DNA from: Gordionus sp. m RMFG-2023
Lineage: Eukaryota > Nematomorpha > Gordioida > Chordodea > Parachordodidae
Assembly: GCF_954871325.1 (NCBI RefSeq)
Contig: NC_088776.1
Location: 24,228,508-24,292,507, forward strand
DNA: 64,000 nt
Direction of reading: 5' to 3'
Shown: positions 34,811-45,087 of the stretch, piece after piece
Layout: every line of letters begins with the position of its first letter
How positions within the stretch are numbered: the stretch's first letter is position 1
Program-made: the position numbers and the translations under genes
Notes under the pieces: generated by a model
The model's input: the letters and a program-made list of their open reading frames with translations, nothing else
The model's database searches: none
What the model was told of the DNA's origin: nothing

Positions 34811-36780
34811 AGGAAGAATAATTGAACATTGTGATGCACGTGCCTAGTGTTGTTAATTTGCTTGGTCGTAAAATTTACGACCCAATTTTGTTCTCATGCC
34901 TGCTCTGAGCACGAACCCTGAGCACAGACCCGGGGACCCGGCACAAAAACCCATTTATTTTTAACTTTTTTTTTTGAACTTAGTAGAAAAGTATATATGA
35001 GATTTATTCATTAAAAGAACAAGCGTTCCCTCTCGGTCTCGATAGGCTAATAGGGCTAGGTGTGTTAATTATATACTGTAGTCTACTAGTAATCATAATT
35101 ATTATTCTAGATGGGTGGGTCCAAGAGGTTATGAATATTTTTAACAACATGATGATATTGATATTATGGGCGTCAAATAAAAGGTGTTTTAATTAAATTT
35201 TGACTTTAATACTTATTATTAATATTCTAATTAGGCGGGTCTACTAGGTCTTATGAGGTCAGAAATATTTTTAACAATGGAAAATATTGATATGGGCGTC
35301 AAATAAAAGGGAATTTAATTATATCTTGATTGTAATCTAAATTATTATTCAAAGTGGGCGGGTCTAGGAGGGCACAGGAATATTTTTAACAATGCACTAT
35401 TTATCCGGAATTTGAAAATTTTGACCTGGAAACCCTGTTCACATTATTTAATAAATATATAATTTATTATATCATATTTGATATTCCTAGCACAAAAACC
35501 CATTTATTTTTTTCCCCAAAATTATATATAAGATTTATTCATTAGGAGATCAGGCGTTCCCTCTCTACTCTGTACAGTAGGTTAATGTATAGGGCTTAGA
35601 AGGGGCAGGAATATTTTTATCCAAAATAATAATATAGGTAGTCCTGAGGAGTCAGGAATATTATTATCAAAGCAAAATATTGACTAACAAAACTGATTAT
35701 GACTTACGATAAACTCTATTGTGTTTATGAATATATTTTAACATTTTATTTTTAGTAAATTTACCAACCAAGGGCATCCTACTATAAATAGTAGGATTTT
35801 TTTGATTTCCTTTTAAAAAGACCTGTTGTTGTAAATTTAACTAGAATATAATTTAAATAATTATAAACAATTAATTCTTTAAAATAATTATTGTTTAAAA
35901 AATAAGAATATATTTTTAATATTTCTACTATTAATAACTTTCTTTCACATACGTTTTTTTGATTTATAAATATTTATCCTTATTAAAAAATAAAAACTAT
36001 ATTACAATAATGTATATTCTTTATTTTTTAGTTAAAAATAGATTTACTTTTTGATATTTTTTAAAAATCACTAAAAAATAAAATGTTAAGCTATAAAAAA
36101 TTATTTTCCCAGATGGAATTCAAAAAATAATAATATATTTATAATATTTTTACTATAAATAACTTTATTTTACCGTGCCCGTGTTTAGTGTTTTTTTACG
36201 TCGTCATACGTCATAAAGCGCATACGCCCTGCCCTCTAAACGTTGTATGTACAAGAGAGCTACGCTAGGTATTTCTCATTTCCATCTAATTGGATTAAAT
36301 AAAATTTGGGAAAAAGATGAGAAGCCCTTTACACGTTTATGGGCAAGCCGTACGTACTTGTAGGCACAACATTTCGAAAAATGTTGCTTACCTCTATAGG
36401 CTTTAATTTAAAAGGAGTGGGACAAAGAAAAAGCCTATACCCGAGAACTACAGTATAATTTAATTACTTTAAAGGTGGGTGATGGCTAATTTTAAGCTTA
36501 ATTTCTTTAATGTAAGTTATATCTGTAAATAAATATGATTAAAATAAAATAATATTTACCACCGGATGAACCGAACCCAAAAAAATCTGCTAGAATTTTA
36601 AAAATTCTTTTACTTTGTATGTTATGTTTATTTTTCTCCAACAGAAAAAGTATAATTTTATTTTTTTAATCTCGGATTTATATTTTTTTTTTAAAAAAAA
36701 AAGTACCATAAAACTTTTATAATTTTATTTTTTCTAAAAAAAAGGAAAAATTTTTTATAATTCAAATTTGTTTTTTCAAC
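34811..36780. repeat. Possible gypsy LTR remnant and A/T-rich sequence with internal duplications
   Basis: GCACAAAAACCCATTTATTTTT followed by GATTTATTCATTA and GCGTTCCCTCTC appears at about 34.94-35.05 kb and again at 35.49-35.60 kb, a diverged duplication about 550 bp apart. Between the copies lie tandem units (separate entry). The region could be LTR material of the gypsy fossil. Nothing coding is seen from 35.6 to 36.8 kb. Confidence 0.45.
35098..35400 (+). repeat. Tandem repeat, about 121-bp unit, two to three copies
   Basis: Units share GGCGGGTCTA-type, AATATTTTTAACAA and GGGCGTCAAATAAAAGG blocks in order (near 35111, 35232 and 35353). Copies are diverged. It sits inside the larger duplication at 34.94-35.60 kb. 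Confidence 0.7.
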
Positions 36781-36894
36781 GAAATATAATTCGCGGCTCG
36801 TAGATTTTGGTGATCACTATCTTCAGGTGACACTCATCCCAAAAAATACAAGATTGATTACTGGTCCGCAAAAGGAAAATATTAGCCAATCTTA

Positions 36895-37290
36895 AAGTGC
36901 GAGAAAAGATGTTGTTTTAATTGCCACGCAGAAGATCATTTAATGGGACAATGTGGGTTGCCATCTCGAAAGGGGAAAACATCTTTGGGAGACCGAAAGG
37001 ATAACTATATCGTGAGCTCCAGCTCGATTACAAAAAGATTAACTCGAGAATTCACAGATGACAGCGTACGACTAACCATGCTCCGGAACTGGCAGCATTC
37101 ACGTCGGGATCCTTTGCAATTCCGAAAAACGTAAGACTGAATATTGCAGATGTTTTGGCTCAGGATATCCTACGTATGGCTATGTCCACGACGAATATGC
37201 CAAGTACATCGGCAGTATTATTAGGGTCTGGGAGAAGTACTGCTGAAGAGTTTTGGGAAAATTTTATGTTAATGTAAGAAAATTGTGATA
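36895..37290 (+). pseudogene. CCHC zinc-knuckle fragment, probably from a gag-like gene
   Basis: A plus-strand frame near 36897-37134 encodes KCEKRCCFNCHAEDHLMGQC, a Cys-x2-Cys-x4-His-x4-Cys knuckle, followed by a basic Ser/Arg-rich tail. A second piece follows in another frame near 37138-37280 (DVLAQDILRMAMSTTNMPST). Base composition is clearly less A/T-rich than the surroundings. CCHC knuckles of this spacing are typical of retroelement Gag but also occur in host RNA-binding proteins. I treat it as a broken retroelement fragment. Confidence 0.45.
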
Positions 37291-37832
37291 TCTATTTAGT
37301 GCCAATATTTTTTTAGTGACATAGTTATATAGGTATCTTTCGTAGCACATAATCAAACTGTGTATATTTTAGTTTTTAATATCTATAGTGTTATATGTTT
37401 TAATATAGTTTTTTTGATACTTATGATTTATTTTTTTTAGGGGGGGGGGGGGGTTGAATGCTTCTGGCCCATAAAGGGGTGGCATAAAATAGCCTCGCAT
37501 AATTAATAAATAATTATATATATAGAAAACGTCAATCAACAATATGGTAAAAAAAATAATATTATTAAAAAGAAAACAGAATTTTTTTTTCGATATATTT
37601 TTTTTCGATGAATACATGATCATTTTTTTTTAATGTTACAATATCTTATCCATTTTTTTTGTTGTAATTAATATTTCATTTTATAGAGTTAAATATTAAT
37701 AAAACTATTTGAAAAATTGGGTTACATTTTATATAAGATAAGAAAGATATTTTATAAGTGAGGTTTAAGAAATTATAAGTTGACATTAAGTTTATGTATG
37801 TCAAAGATATAGTTTTGACGGAGGATAAAACC
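37291..37832. other. A/T-rich stretch with a run of 14 G
   Basis: A run of G at 37440-37453 is followed by TTGAATGCTTCTGGCCC. Similar runs lie 30-60 bp inside hAT ends elsewhere in the window, so an unrecognised element edge may be near. No gene is seen. Confidence 0.35.
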
Positions 37833-38894
37833 AGAGCTACCTTTAGTAGCGCGTATCGCTACTCTTATTTCACAAAAAAGTAGAACGCTATCGCTACCGC
37901 TATTTTTTCAAAAATGTAGCGTGTTATTAGCTACTTTTTACGCTATATTAGAAAAAAATTTTAAATATTTTTTACTATCTCCTTTTCCACGAATAAAAAA
38001 TATGACTAAAATTTCAAATATATATAATTTATTTTTTATTGCATCTCAATGATAAATAGTATTAGTTAGAATAAAAATCATGAAGAGGATAAGTGGAATA
38101 AATGGCCATGTTGGTGACTGGCCATACCATCCTTTAACTTTTTATCTATTGAATCAATTCCTTTCAAAATTGATTAAAAATGTGAAAGGATTTAAATAAT
38201 TATTTTTTAGCAAGTTTTGATAAAATTACTAGTTAATTTTAAGCACGATTCAGAAAATAATTTATAAAATAATATCATTAAATAGAGTCTGATAACAAAA
38301 TAAAAATTTAATATTTATATATTGTAATTTTTAATTTATACTTGAATAATATCGGGCCATAAAATAAACTTTCACATAAACTCATCAAGCTCAAAAACTA
38401 TTATAGATAAAGTTTTGATTCAAATTTTATTTTAGAGATTAAGAATTGGGCTACACATAGGTATTAAATTTGTTTGATATATTAACTTTAAATATTTTCT
38501 CGAATTTAAGCTACTAGTCTTGTTTGAGGGTATAACCTTCTGGCACACCCTATAACGAAATTTGTACCCAGTGTTATTTTTTTATAGAGAAAAATATTTT
38601 GCGGAAGAGGAAATTCTATATTGTAATCATTTTCCAGGAAATTATTTCGTCGATATAATCTGTACGAAAATTATTTTAAAAATTAGATTTATAATGCAGA
38701 TCTTTAGATATAAATTTAAAAATTAAAATATAATAAAAAAATTATGTTTCTACAATTATAAATATATTTTATAATTTTCGTGTATTTATTTTTAAAATTG
38801 AAAGTAGAAAAGTAGTGCGCTACTTCGTTACTTTCTAAATTAGTATCTAGCTACCACTATATTTTTAAAGTAGCGCGCTACTTTAGCAACACTA
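37833..38894. mobile_element. Possible DNA transposon derivative with GTAGCGCG inverted ends
   Basis: The left end AGAGCTACCTTTAGTAGCGCG is matched by a right end whose complement is TAGTGTTGCTAAAGTAGCGCG, and sub-terminal TAGCGCGCTAC-like motifs are repeated near both ends. The 1.06-kb core has no coding sequence. No target duplication was found, so ends are approximate. Confidence 0.45.
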
Positions 38895-39455
38895 CAAATA
38901 ATGTTGGAGCTTGTTTCTTGTAAAAAATATATCAATTTAATCCACAAATTATTCTCAATCTCAACCTATTGAAGTATACTTTTTTTTGTAGCAAATGAAA
39001 TGATATTGAATATAAACTAAATATCATTATAAATGTGATTTTTAATTAAAATATATAATATATTTTTAGATCCTTAGCGAAATCAGATGACGAATCTGCA
39101 GAACCACTTATAAATTTGTGGCATTCTTTATATTCTGCAGTGCTTTTATTATTGGTATAACATGTTGAACGACTTCAAAAAATTCCCCATTTAATATGCT
39201 TAATTTATATTTGTATTCTCCAAGGGTAGCATCATTGTTTTCACTTTAATTCTATAATTATATCTTCGATAACTTGGTTATTTTGTGGGTAATAATGGAC
39301 GTATGGCAATTTTAATAAAATATGGTAGTTGTTTCGCATATTATTATATGAAAACCAAAGTCATATATCATTTCCCTATCTTAAAATATCTAAACTCGGA
39401 TTAAATTTTAAAATAATTTTTAATTAATATTAAAATCAACTTATATAATTGAAAG

Positions 39456-39804
39456 TAGTGATCTGCATCGGGCCTAATTTTTCGAGCCCGGCCCGAAATT
39501 TTTTTATAAATATTTGCTCGGCCCCGCCCCAACCCGAAATTTTTTATAAAAAATTTTGCCGGCCCGCCCCGTATTTATTTAAATATAGAAATTAATTTTA
39601 TAATTACTCAAAATAAACGATATATGTTATATGGCGTCTACTTTCTATAAATAAAATCACACATTTTTATTTTACATAAAAAATTCAATATAAAATTGAT
39701 AAATTTAGACATATTTTAAGAAATTTCTAAGGCCCGACCCGACCCAGCTCGAATTTTCTTTAAAATATTAGGCCTCGGCCAGGGCCTACTTTTGCAGATC
39801 TCTA
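39456..39804. mobile_element. hAT MITE, TIR TAGWGATCTGCA
   Basis: The ends TAGTGATCTGCA and TGCAGATCTCTA are flanked by a perfect 8-bp duplication ATTGAAAG (39448-39455 and 39805-39812). The interior has GGCCCGNCCCG-like strings near both ends around an A/T-rich core. The 349-bp element is non-coding. Confidence 0.92.
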
Positions 39805-39812
39805 ATTGAAAG

Positions 39813-40469
39813 TATCTGTATCTTTTTGAATGCAAAATAGATTATCCGCTATTATTTTTATTATTATAACATACAGTTCTAAAAATTACACATTTTATAT
39901 AACAAATTTGTCCATTTTCTTCCCTAAATTTTTATATAACTCATTTATATTATAAAAATAAAATAAAGTTTGATATATTTTGATTTTCACTATACAATTT
40001 TTTTTAAAAAAATAAGATAGTAACTTGTTTTTTGGAAATTTTCCCAACCTGAGAAAAACACAATAAAAAAATTGGAGAAATTATAAGGTAAAATTCGTAA
40101 AAATTACCTTACTTTACATGTCTAATAAGGAGCCAGTTTGATATATATATATTTTATTTTATAGACAGTTTACGGATAACCAAAATTACAGATGAATTAA
40201 ATTATTAATGTAAACACTAACATTTATAAAATAATAAAATTCATATAATTGTTATTACTGAGTAACAAACACTACCTTTTTAAACATTATTTACAAAAGG
40301 GATTGCTATGTTTTAACCCACTTGGTTTAAATCGAAGTAATATATATAATATAATTTATTTTTAAATATTGAACATTTTATCCCAAACTTAAACTTTGAT
40401 GAATGTGAACCGTATGATGATAGAGGATAAAACATTTTTTCAATATAGGAGCACGTCAATAACTAATTT
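39813..40469. other. A/T-rich stretch downstream of EMC7
   Basis: This probably includes the EMC7 3' untranslated region (minus strand). No exon is recognised. Confidence 0.4.
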
Positions 40470-43291
40470 TCATTTATGTTTTGATTTAAATTCTTTTCTG
40501 TTATTCAAATTCGAGAAAGTGGATGTAGATGGGGGTAATTGCGATGGCTGATGATAAGAATTATGCTTTATTCCAGCCGCTAATGCAGAACTAGTTGCTA
40601 GAGCAGATTTATGTTTATTATTGTTATTGGAAGTGCCACTGGTTATAGAACTGAAAGCACTTGTCATCATTTCAGATAAATCTGGAACGTCATATTTAGC
40701 CAATTGATTATTAGTTTGTTGAAATTCCTATAATGTAAAGATTTTAAAAAAACGTATATTTAAATTTCAAAATCACGTTTTTTATAAAAGGTTTTTGAAG
40801 TTTTATAGTATTAAAACTTTTTTTAATCTTTCAATCAAATTATTACTATATAATAAGAAGGAAATATAAATATGATAAAAAAAATTAATATCATATATAA
40901 AACTTTAGTTTTTAATAATTTTATTAATACATAAAATTGTTTAAAAAATAACCTTTTGAGCATCTATATCCATTGAATTCATTAATTTTGGGATGACCAT
41001 TATAACTAAAAGTGGCAAAACCATCATCAGAACCTTATATAATATACAATTCATTATTTATTTTCTTTTTGAATTGATATGTAATTAAAAATATATCTAA
41101 AATCAAAGGTTTGATTTAGAACATTGCATTGGGCAGCATATTCTTTCATGTAGACTGAAAATTATTATTACCCAATCAACCCAACTATTTTTCCTATAAA
41201 TCAGAAGTCTGATTCTATCTGTAAAAAATTAAGGAAAAATTTTAGACCAAAGAAAAGGTATTTTTCAAGGAAAGCAAATAAAATTGTGCCAGAGAAAAAA
41301 TTAAAATTTTTCTTGGAAAAGACCTATAATAAAGTTATTAGAAAAACAAAATAATCTAGAATTCGTTCTAATGAAAATGATTTAATTAAGCTCTGGCTTG
41401 AACAATTGTGAGAAAAAATTTTGATTTAATTTTATCTCAAATGTGATGAAAAAATTAAATTTTAGGCCACTCCCCATCAATTTTGTTAAAATTTGATAAG
41501 CAAAGTAAGGTTATCATCATTTAATCTACTAATAAAATATTATTGGACCCACTCCAAGCCTAGTTTCCACAAATTCTGAACTTATTTTATTACCTAAAAT
41601 TAAAATTGATTTAGATCCCCGTATAAAATATTATAAATTATTATTTAAATATGTAAGATTTTAAATTAAATTTTTATAAATTTAAATATCATTTTATAAT
41701 AAAAATTTAATGTCTAACCATTGGGTTTAACAGAAAATCTGTCATCCTCATTTTTTCCCTCATCTGAAAATATTGAGTCAAAAATAATGATTTAATTTTT
41801 AATGGATAAGGTAGGGATGCCACAAGATTAGGCTGTAGATTATTGACCTATATTGATTTTTAAAATAAATTTAAAGATGTGTATTAAACAATATTGTGAC
41901 TTATTTAGAAAACATTATGTAAACTTATTTTAGTAATTACCAGATGCATCGATACAGATACTTCATACCAGGGGATCATTATATTAATCAGCATTTGTCA
42001 GCCAATACTTTCAATTTAATCAGAGCTGTCAATGTTACTCAAAAAAAGTAGCTTACATTTAGCATTACTCATGAAAAATAGAAATGTCATTAAATAATAT
42101 TATGTAAGCCTCAAGATTTGGCAAACAGAGGTCCAAGCCTTTCTGGCATCTATGAATAAAATCTCCAGGTTTACTTAATATTTCTTTGTCTAAAATCTTA
42201 ATAAAGTTGTTTTTAAAAATCAACCCAAATCAGGCCATAACATTAACATTAGTCATTATGTTAATGCTATTTTTTTTTAAAGTATTGGAAACTGTTACTA
42301 AAAAAAGTAGTCTTATCAAAAGTTAATTTTGAATAGGAACTGGTTATAGGAACATCATTTAAAAGGTAATGAGTTATTGTTATTAGTTATTTTATTGTAC
42401 AAAATAATTTTGAGATTTAAAAATAAATGAGATTTTTAAAAAGTTGCTGAAAAAAATATTGTACTACAATTACACCAAAAATATAAATAAAAGAAAATAT
42501 ATATTTATTTTTATTAAAATTTCTAACTTTTTTTATGTCTAAAAAAAATTCAAAATTGGCATATAAAGGTGGGCAAAATTTCAAAAAAAATATACCTGCC
42601 TAGACAAACAATGTTCAATGCAAAAGTTGTTAAAGATATGTTATATTTATTTAACAGTTATTTTAGATTTTGGAAATCATCATATAAAGATAATATGTGA
42701 TACATGAATCAAAGACCTGCAGACGTGCCATTTGCATAACTTGAGTAATGTTACTTTTTTTCAGTAGCTAGAACTAAAATTATTTTTAAAAGTAGCTTTA
42801 TATAAGAGTGTTTAATAAATATTGTATAAGTGCATCACTGGTAATTACCATGAGATATATTTATAAATCAAGTATTTTATTTATATACAATCATAAATTT
42901 GTAAAATGAATATATTATTTTTACTCTTCTAGCACGAACTTTCCCATTTTTACTAATATCAACTCTAACTTGTTCAAATGTAATATCTGGATGTATTACT
43001 TCAATAACATAAGATCCAGGACTTAAATTATTAATAACAAACAAGCCATCTTCCCTATAAAGCGTGTTCAATTTAATTATAAACTGGAGTAATATAATTA
43101 TATTACTTGATAAATCCTAAATGATCTTTATCAATATACATTTTAACATATTTCAGCCAATTTTTTGGAGGATTATCTAGCGTCATAACAATTTTTCCTT
43201 CAATGGAATATATATCTTCATTTTGATTCTGAATTGCATTGACAGAGAAAATAAAAAATATATAATATAAAAATAAATTTATCATGAACAT
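40470..43291 (-). CDS. EMC7: ER membrane protein complex subunit 7 (EMC7), five exons, complete
   Basis: EMC7 is a single-pass subunit of the EMC insertase, with a lumenal beta-sandwich domain. Exons on the minus strand are 43291-43107, 43054-42925, 41847-41719, 41033-40953 and 40727-40470 (stop); borders are GT/AG, phases agree, and the total is 260 residues against 242 in human. Exon 1 opens with a signal peptide (INLFLYYIFFIFSVNA) and IEGKIV. Exon 2 has GSYVIEVIHPDITFEQVRVD and KVRARR, like the family's GSYVVEVVSP and MRARY. Exon 3 has LPYPLKIKS and MTDFLLNPM (human LPYPLQMKS, WTDFLMNPM). Exon 4 is the membrane segment VLMMVLPLLVIMVIPK. Exon 5 has VPDLSEMMTSAFSS, then a Ser/Asn-rich basic tail. 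Intron 1 is only 52 bp; intron 2 is swollen by a hAT. ATG at 43291 or 43285 could start it. Confidence 0.95.
41941..42840. mobile_element. Non-autonomous hAT element in EMC7 intron 2
   Basis: The ends CAGATGCATCGATAC and (complement of right end) CAGTGATGCACTTATAC are flanked by a perfect 8-bp duplication GTAATTAC (41933-41940 and 42841-42848). The element is 900 bp and non-coding. It contains a copy of the TAGTGTTGTTAAA-family core at about 42.10-42.23 kb. Without it intron 2 would be about 170 bp. Confidence 0.9.
42100..42232. repeat. Core of the TAGTGTTGTTAAA-family foldback, second copy
   Basis: TTATGTAAGCCTCAAGATTT, CTCCAGGTTTACTTAATATT and AAAATCTTAATAAAGTTGTT match the core at 20,190-20,305 in the same order. 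Terminal repeats are not clear here. Confidence 0.6.
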
Positions 43292-43686
43292 ATTTTGAAT
43301 GCCCAAATGGCAAATATATCACATTATAAATTAGATGTATCTGATTATGTATGAGCTAAACCCTGGACGATATTAAAACAGCCTAATTATTAATTAACAC
43401 TATATTCTGCAGTTAGAATTGTCAAAGTACGTTAGTAGTGCGCGAAAATTTTGAAGGTAAAAAGGTATCGTTGCTATTTTTAAACTTTGTAGTGGTAGTT
43501 AGATCATTATTTTTTTTAGATTCCTTATTCATTAGACCAATTATTAAGACATGTCTCAACCCAAATGTCAAAGTCAAATAAAAGCCCCCTAAAACTGGGG
43601 CGAAAGAAGGGGAGATCACAAGGTATTACTTCGTTTAATTCTTTATTTAGTATATTATTATATAGTAGATAACAATATATTTATAC

Positions 43687-43779
43687 CAATTGTGAAACAA
43701 GCTGCTCATTTGGCAAAGATGTCAAATCCCTAATCAAACTAACTAAACAAAAGAGCCATAAACAACAATCTCGAAGGCC
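43687..43779 (-). CDS. Unassigned exon-like block upstream of EMC7
   Basis: The minus-strand block between AATCAAAAG and GTATAAAT is open for exactly 31 codons and encodes LIRDLTSLPNEQLVSQL after a Cys/Trp-rich start. It has non-random composition. A second block with a strong pyrimidine-rich acceptor (CTTCTTTCGCCCCAG, exon from about 43590 downward) follows, but its open frames do not fit the phase. I do not recognise the protein. It may be the 3' part of a gene transcribed toward EMC7. Confidence 0.3.
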
Positions 43780-44475
43780 CTTTTGATTAAGAACAAATTA
43801 GCTTATAAATATTGCATTACAATGATTATTTTTAACCACTTAAAAAATATTTTTTATATGTATTTTAAATTATATTTATAATTATGTTTTCTTATATAAC
43901 ATAATTACATGTTATTTTTTATTACTTTATATAATATGGATTATTAAATTAATAAAACGTAAATATTAAAAAAATATATATATGTATAATAATTGATTAT
44001 TTTTTATAATTACATATAGAATATAATTAATTAATAGGATTATAAGTTAATTAATGTAATATTATTTTTTCTTGATATAAAAATTTGTATTACTTTAACT
44101 TTAACTTTGCATTAAATTAAACTTTTATTTATTTAATATTCCATTGTAGAATATACTAACACCAGGGTCTTCATTCGCTTTTATAAAGAAGAGTGCTAAA
44201 AGGTGTTAATTTTTTTAAAAAGGTCTATAAATTTATTTACTCACGGCCCTTTGGCCCAGCTTTCTGCCGGGTTTATGTCCCTAGCTTTATATTTTTGAAT
44301 TTAATTATAATTAATCATTTTATTCGTTAATCAAAAATATTTGTACAATCATTTTTCTCATACATAAAGTCATATAAAAGAACCTATATTATTTTAAAAT
44401 TTAGAAAATATTTTTAATAACTTTTTCCATTGATATTTTTTATAAGACTAATTCAAAAATAGACATTCATTAAAT
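43780..44475. other. A/T-rich intergenic stretch
   Basis: No gene is recognised. The less A/T-rich piece at 44160-44285 (CACGGCCCTTTGGCCCAGC, CTGCCGGGTTTATGTCCCTAG) resembles the GC-richer ends of MITEs in this window but has no partner. Confidence 0.35.
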
Positions 44476-45087
44476 CAGCGTCTAGATGACACAATGGCAT
44501 ATTACTTGGATGGAAACCCTCCTCAATTATCTGCATATAACCTCCTAAAAAATTCGTGCTACCTTCGGCGGCGATATTTCCACATTGTTATTACACTTTT
44601 TTTAATTATAATGGTACTCCCTTCATAAATTTTAAAAAGAATAACTTAAATTATTTTAGCTCTACTACCAACTATCAAAATATTGTGAATGTGAAAGAGA
44701 TATTTTTTAGATAATGAATTCAAATAAAAATCATCTTATTTACAATGAATGCATTATTATTGTATATTGTTTGGCATGAATATGAGTTTGCTGAGAAAGT
44801 CTAACCCTTTTAAATGAGCAGAAATTTTATTCGGAAAATAATGACTATGATTGTATGTAATATAAAGATTTGGTCGATGATTAGCAATATCATTGTATTA
44901 TAATAGGTCTATAAAAAATGTGTTAATTTTCACAGCAATATATCTATTTCATTTAAAAATTCATAGATGACCTCCCAAAATATTTATTCTACCCTCTTTA
45001 ATAGTGCATACACACTACCCCCCCCCCCTCAAAAAGTTGGGTTGCAAACTGTTCCTACCCTACCACCCCCTGTTTATGTAGACGCTG
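44476..45087. mobile_element. Non-autonomous hAT element, TIR CAGCGTCTA
   Basis: CAGCGTCTAGAT at the left and ATGTAGACGCTG at the right are flanked by a perfect 8-bp duplication CATTAAAT (44468-44475 and 45088-45095). It is 612 bp and non-coding, with a run of 11 C at 45018-45028, about 60 bp inside the right end. Confidence 0.93.

Noticed and set aside
41156-41231. Minus-strand block after TTTTTTACAG with YRKNSWVDW, first considered as an EMC7 exon
   Set aside because: The exon 41847-41719 supplies LPYPLKIKS...MTDFLLNPM in the right phase and joins directly to the membrane-segment exon, leaving no place for this block.
43055-43075. Reading straight into FIIKLNTLYRED as the start of EMC7 exon 2
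   Set aside because: This would need a 23-bp intron. The acceptor CTTTATAG at 43055 gives a 52-bp intron, keeps phase, and matches the family's GFLK-DG junction.
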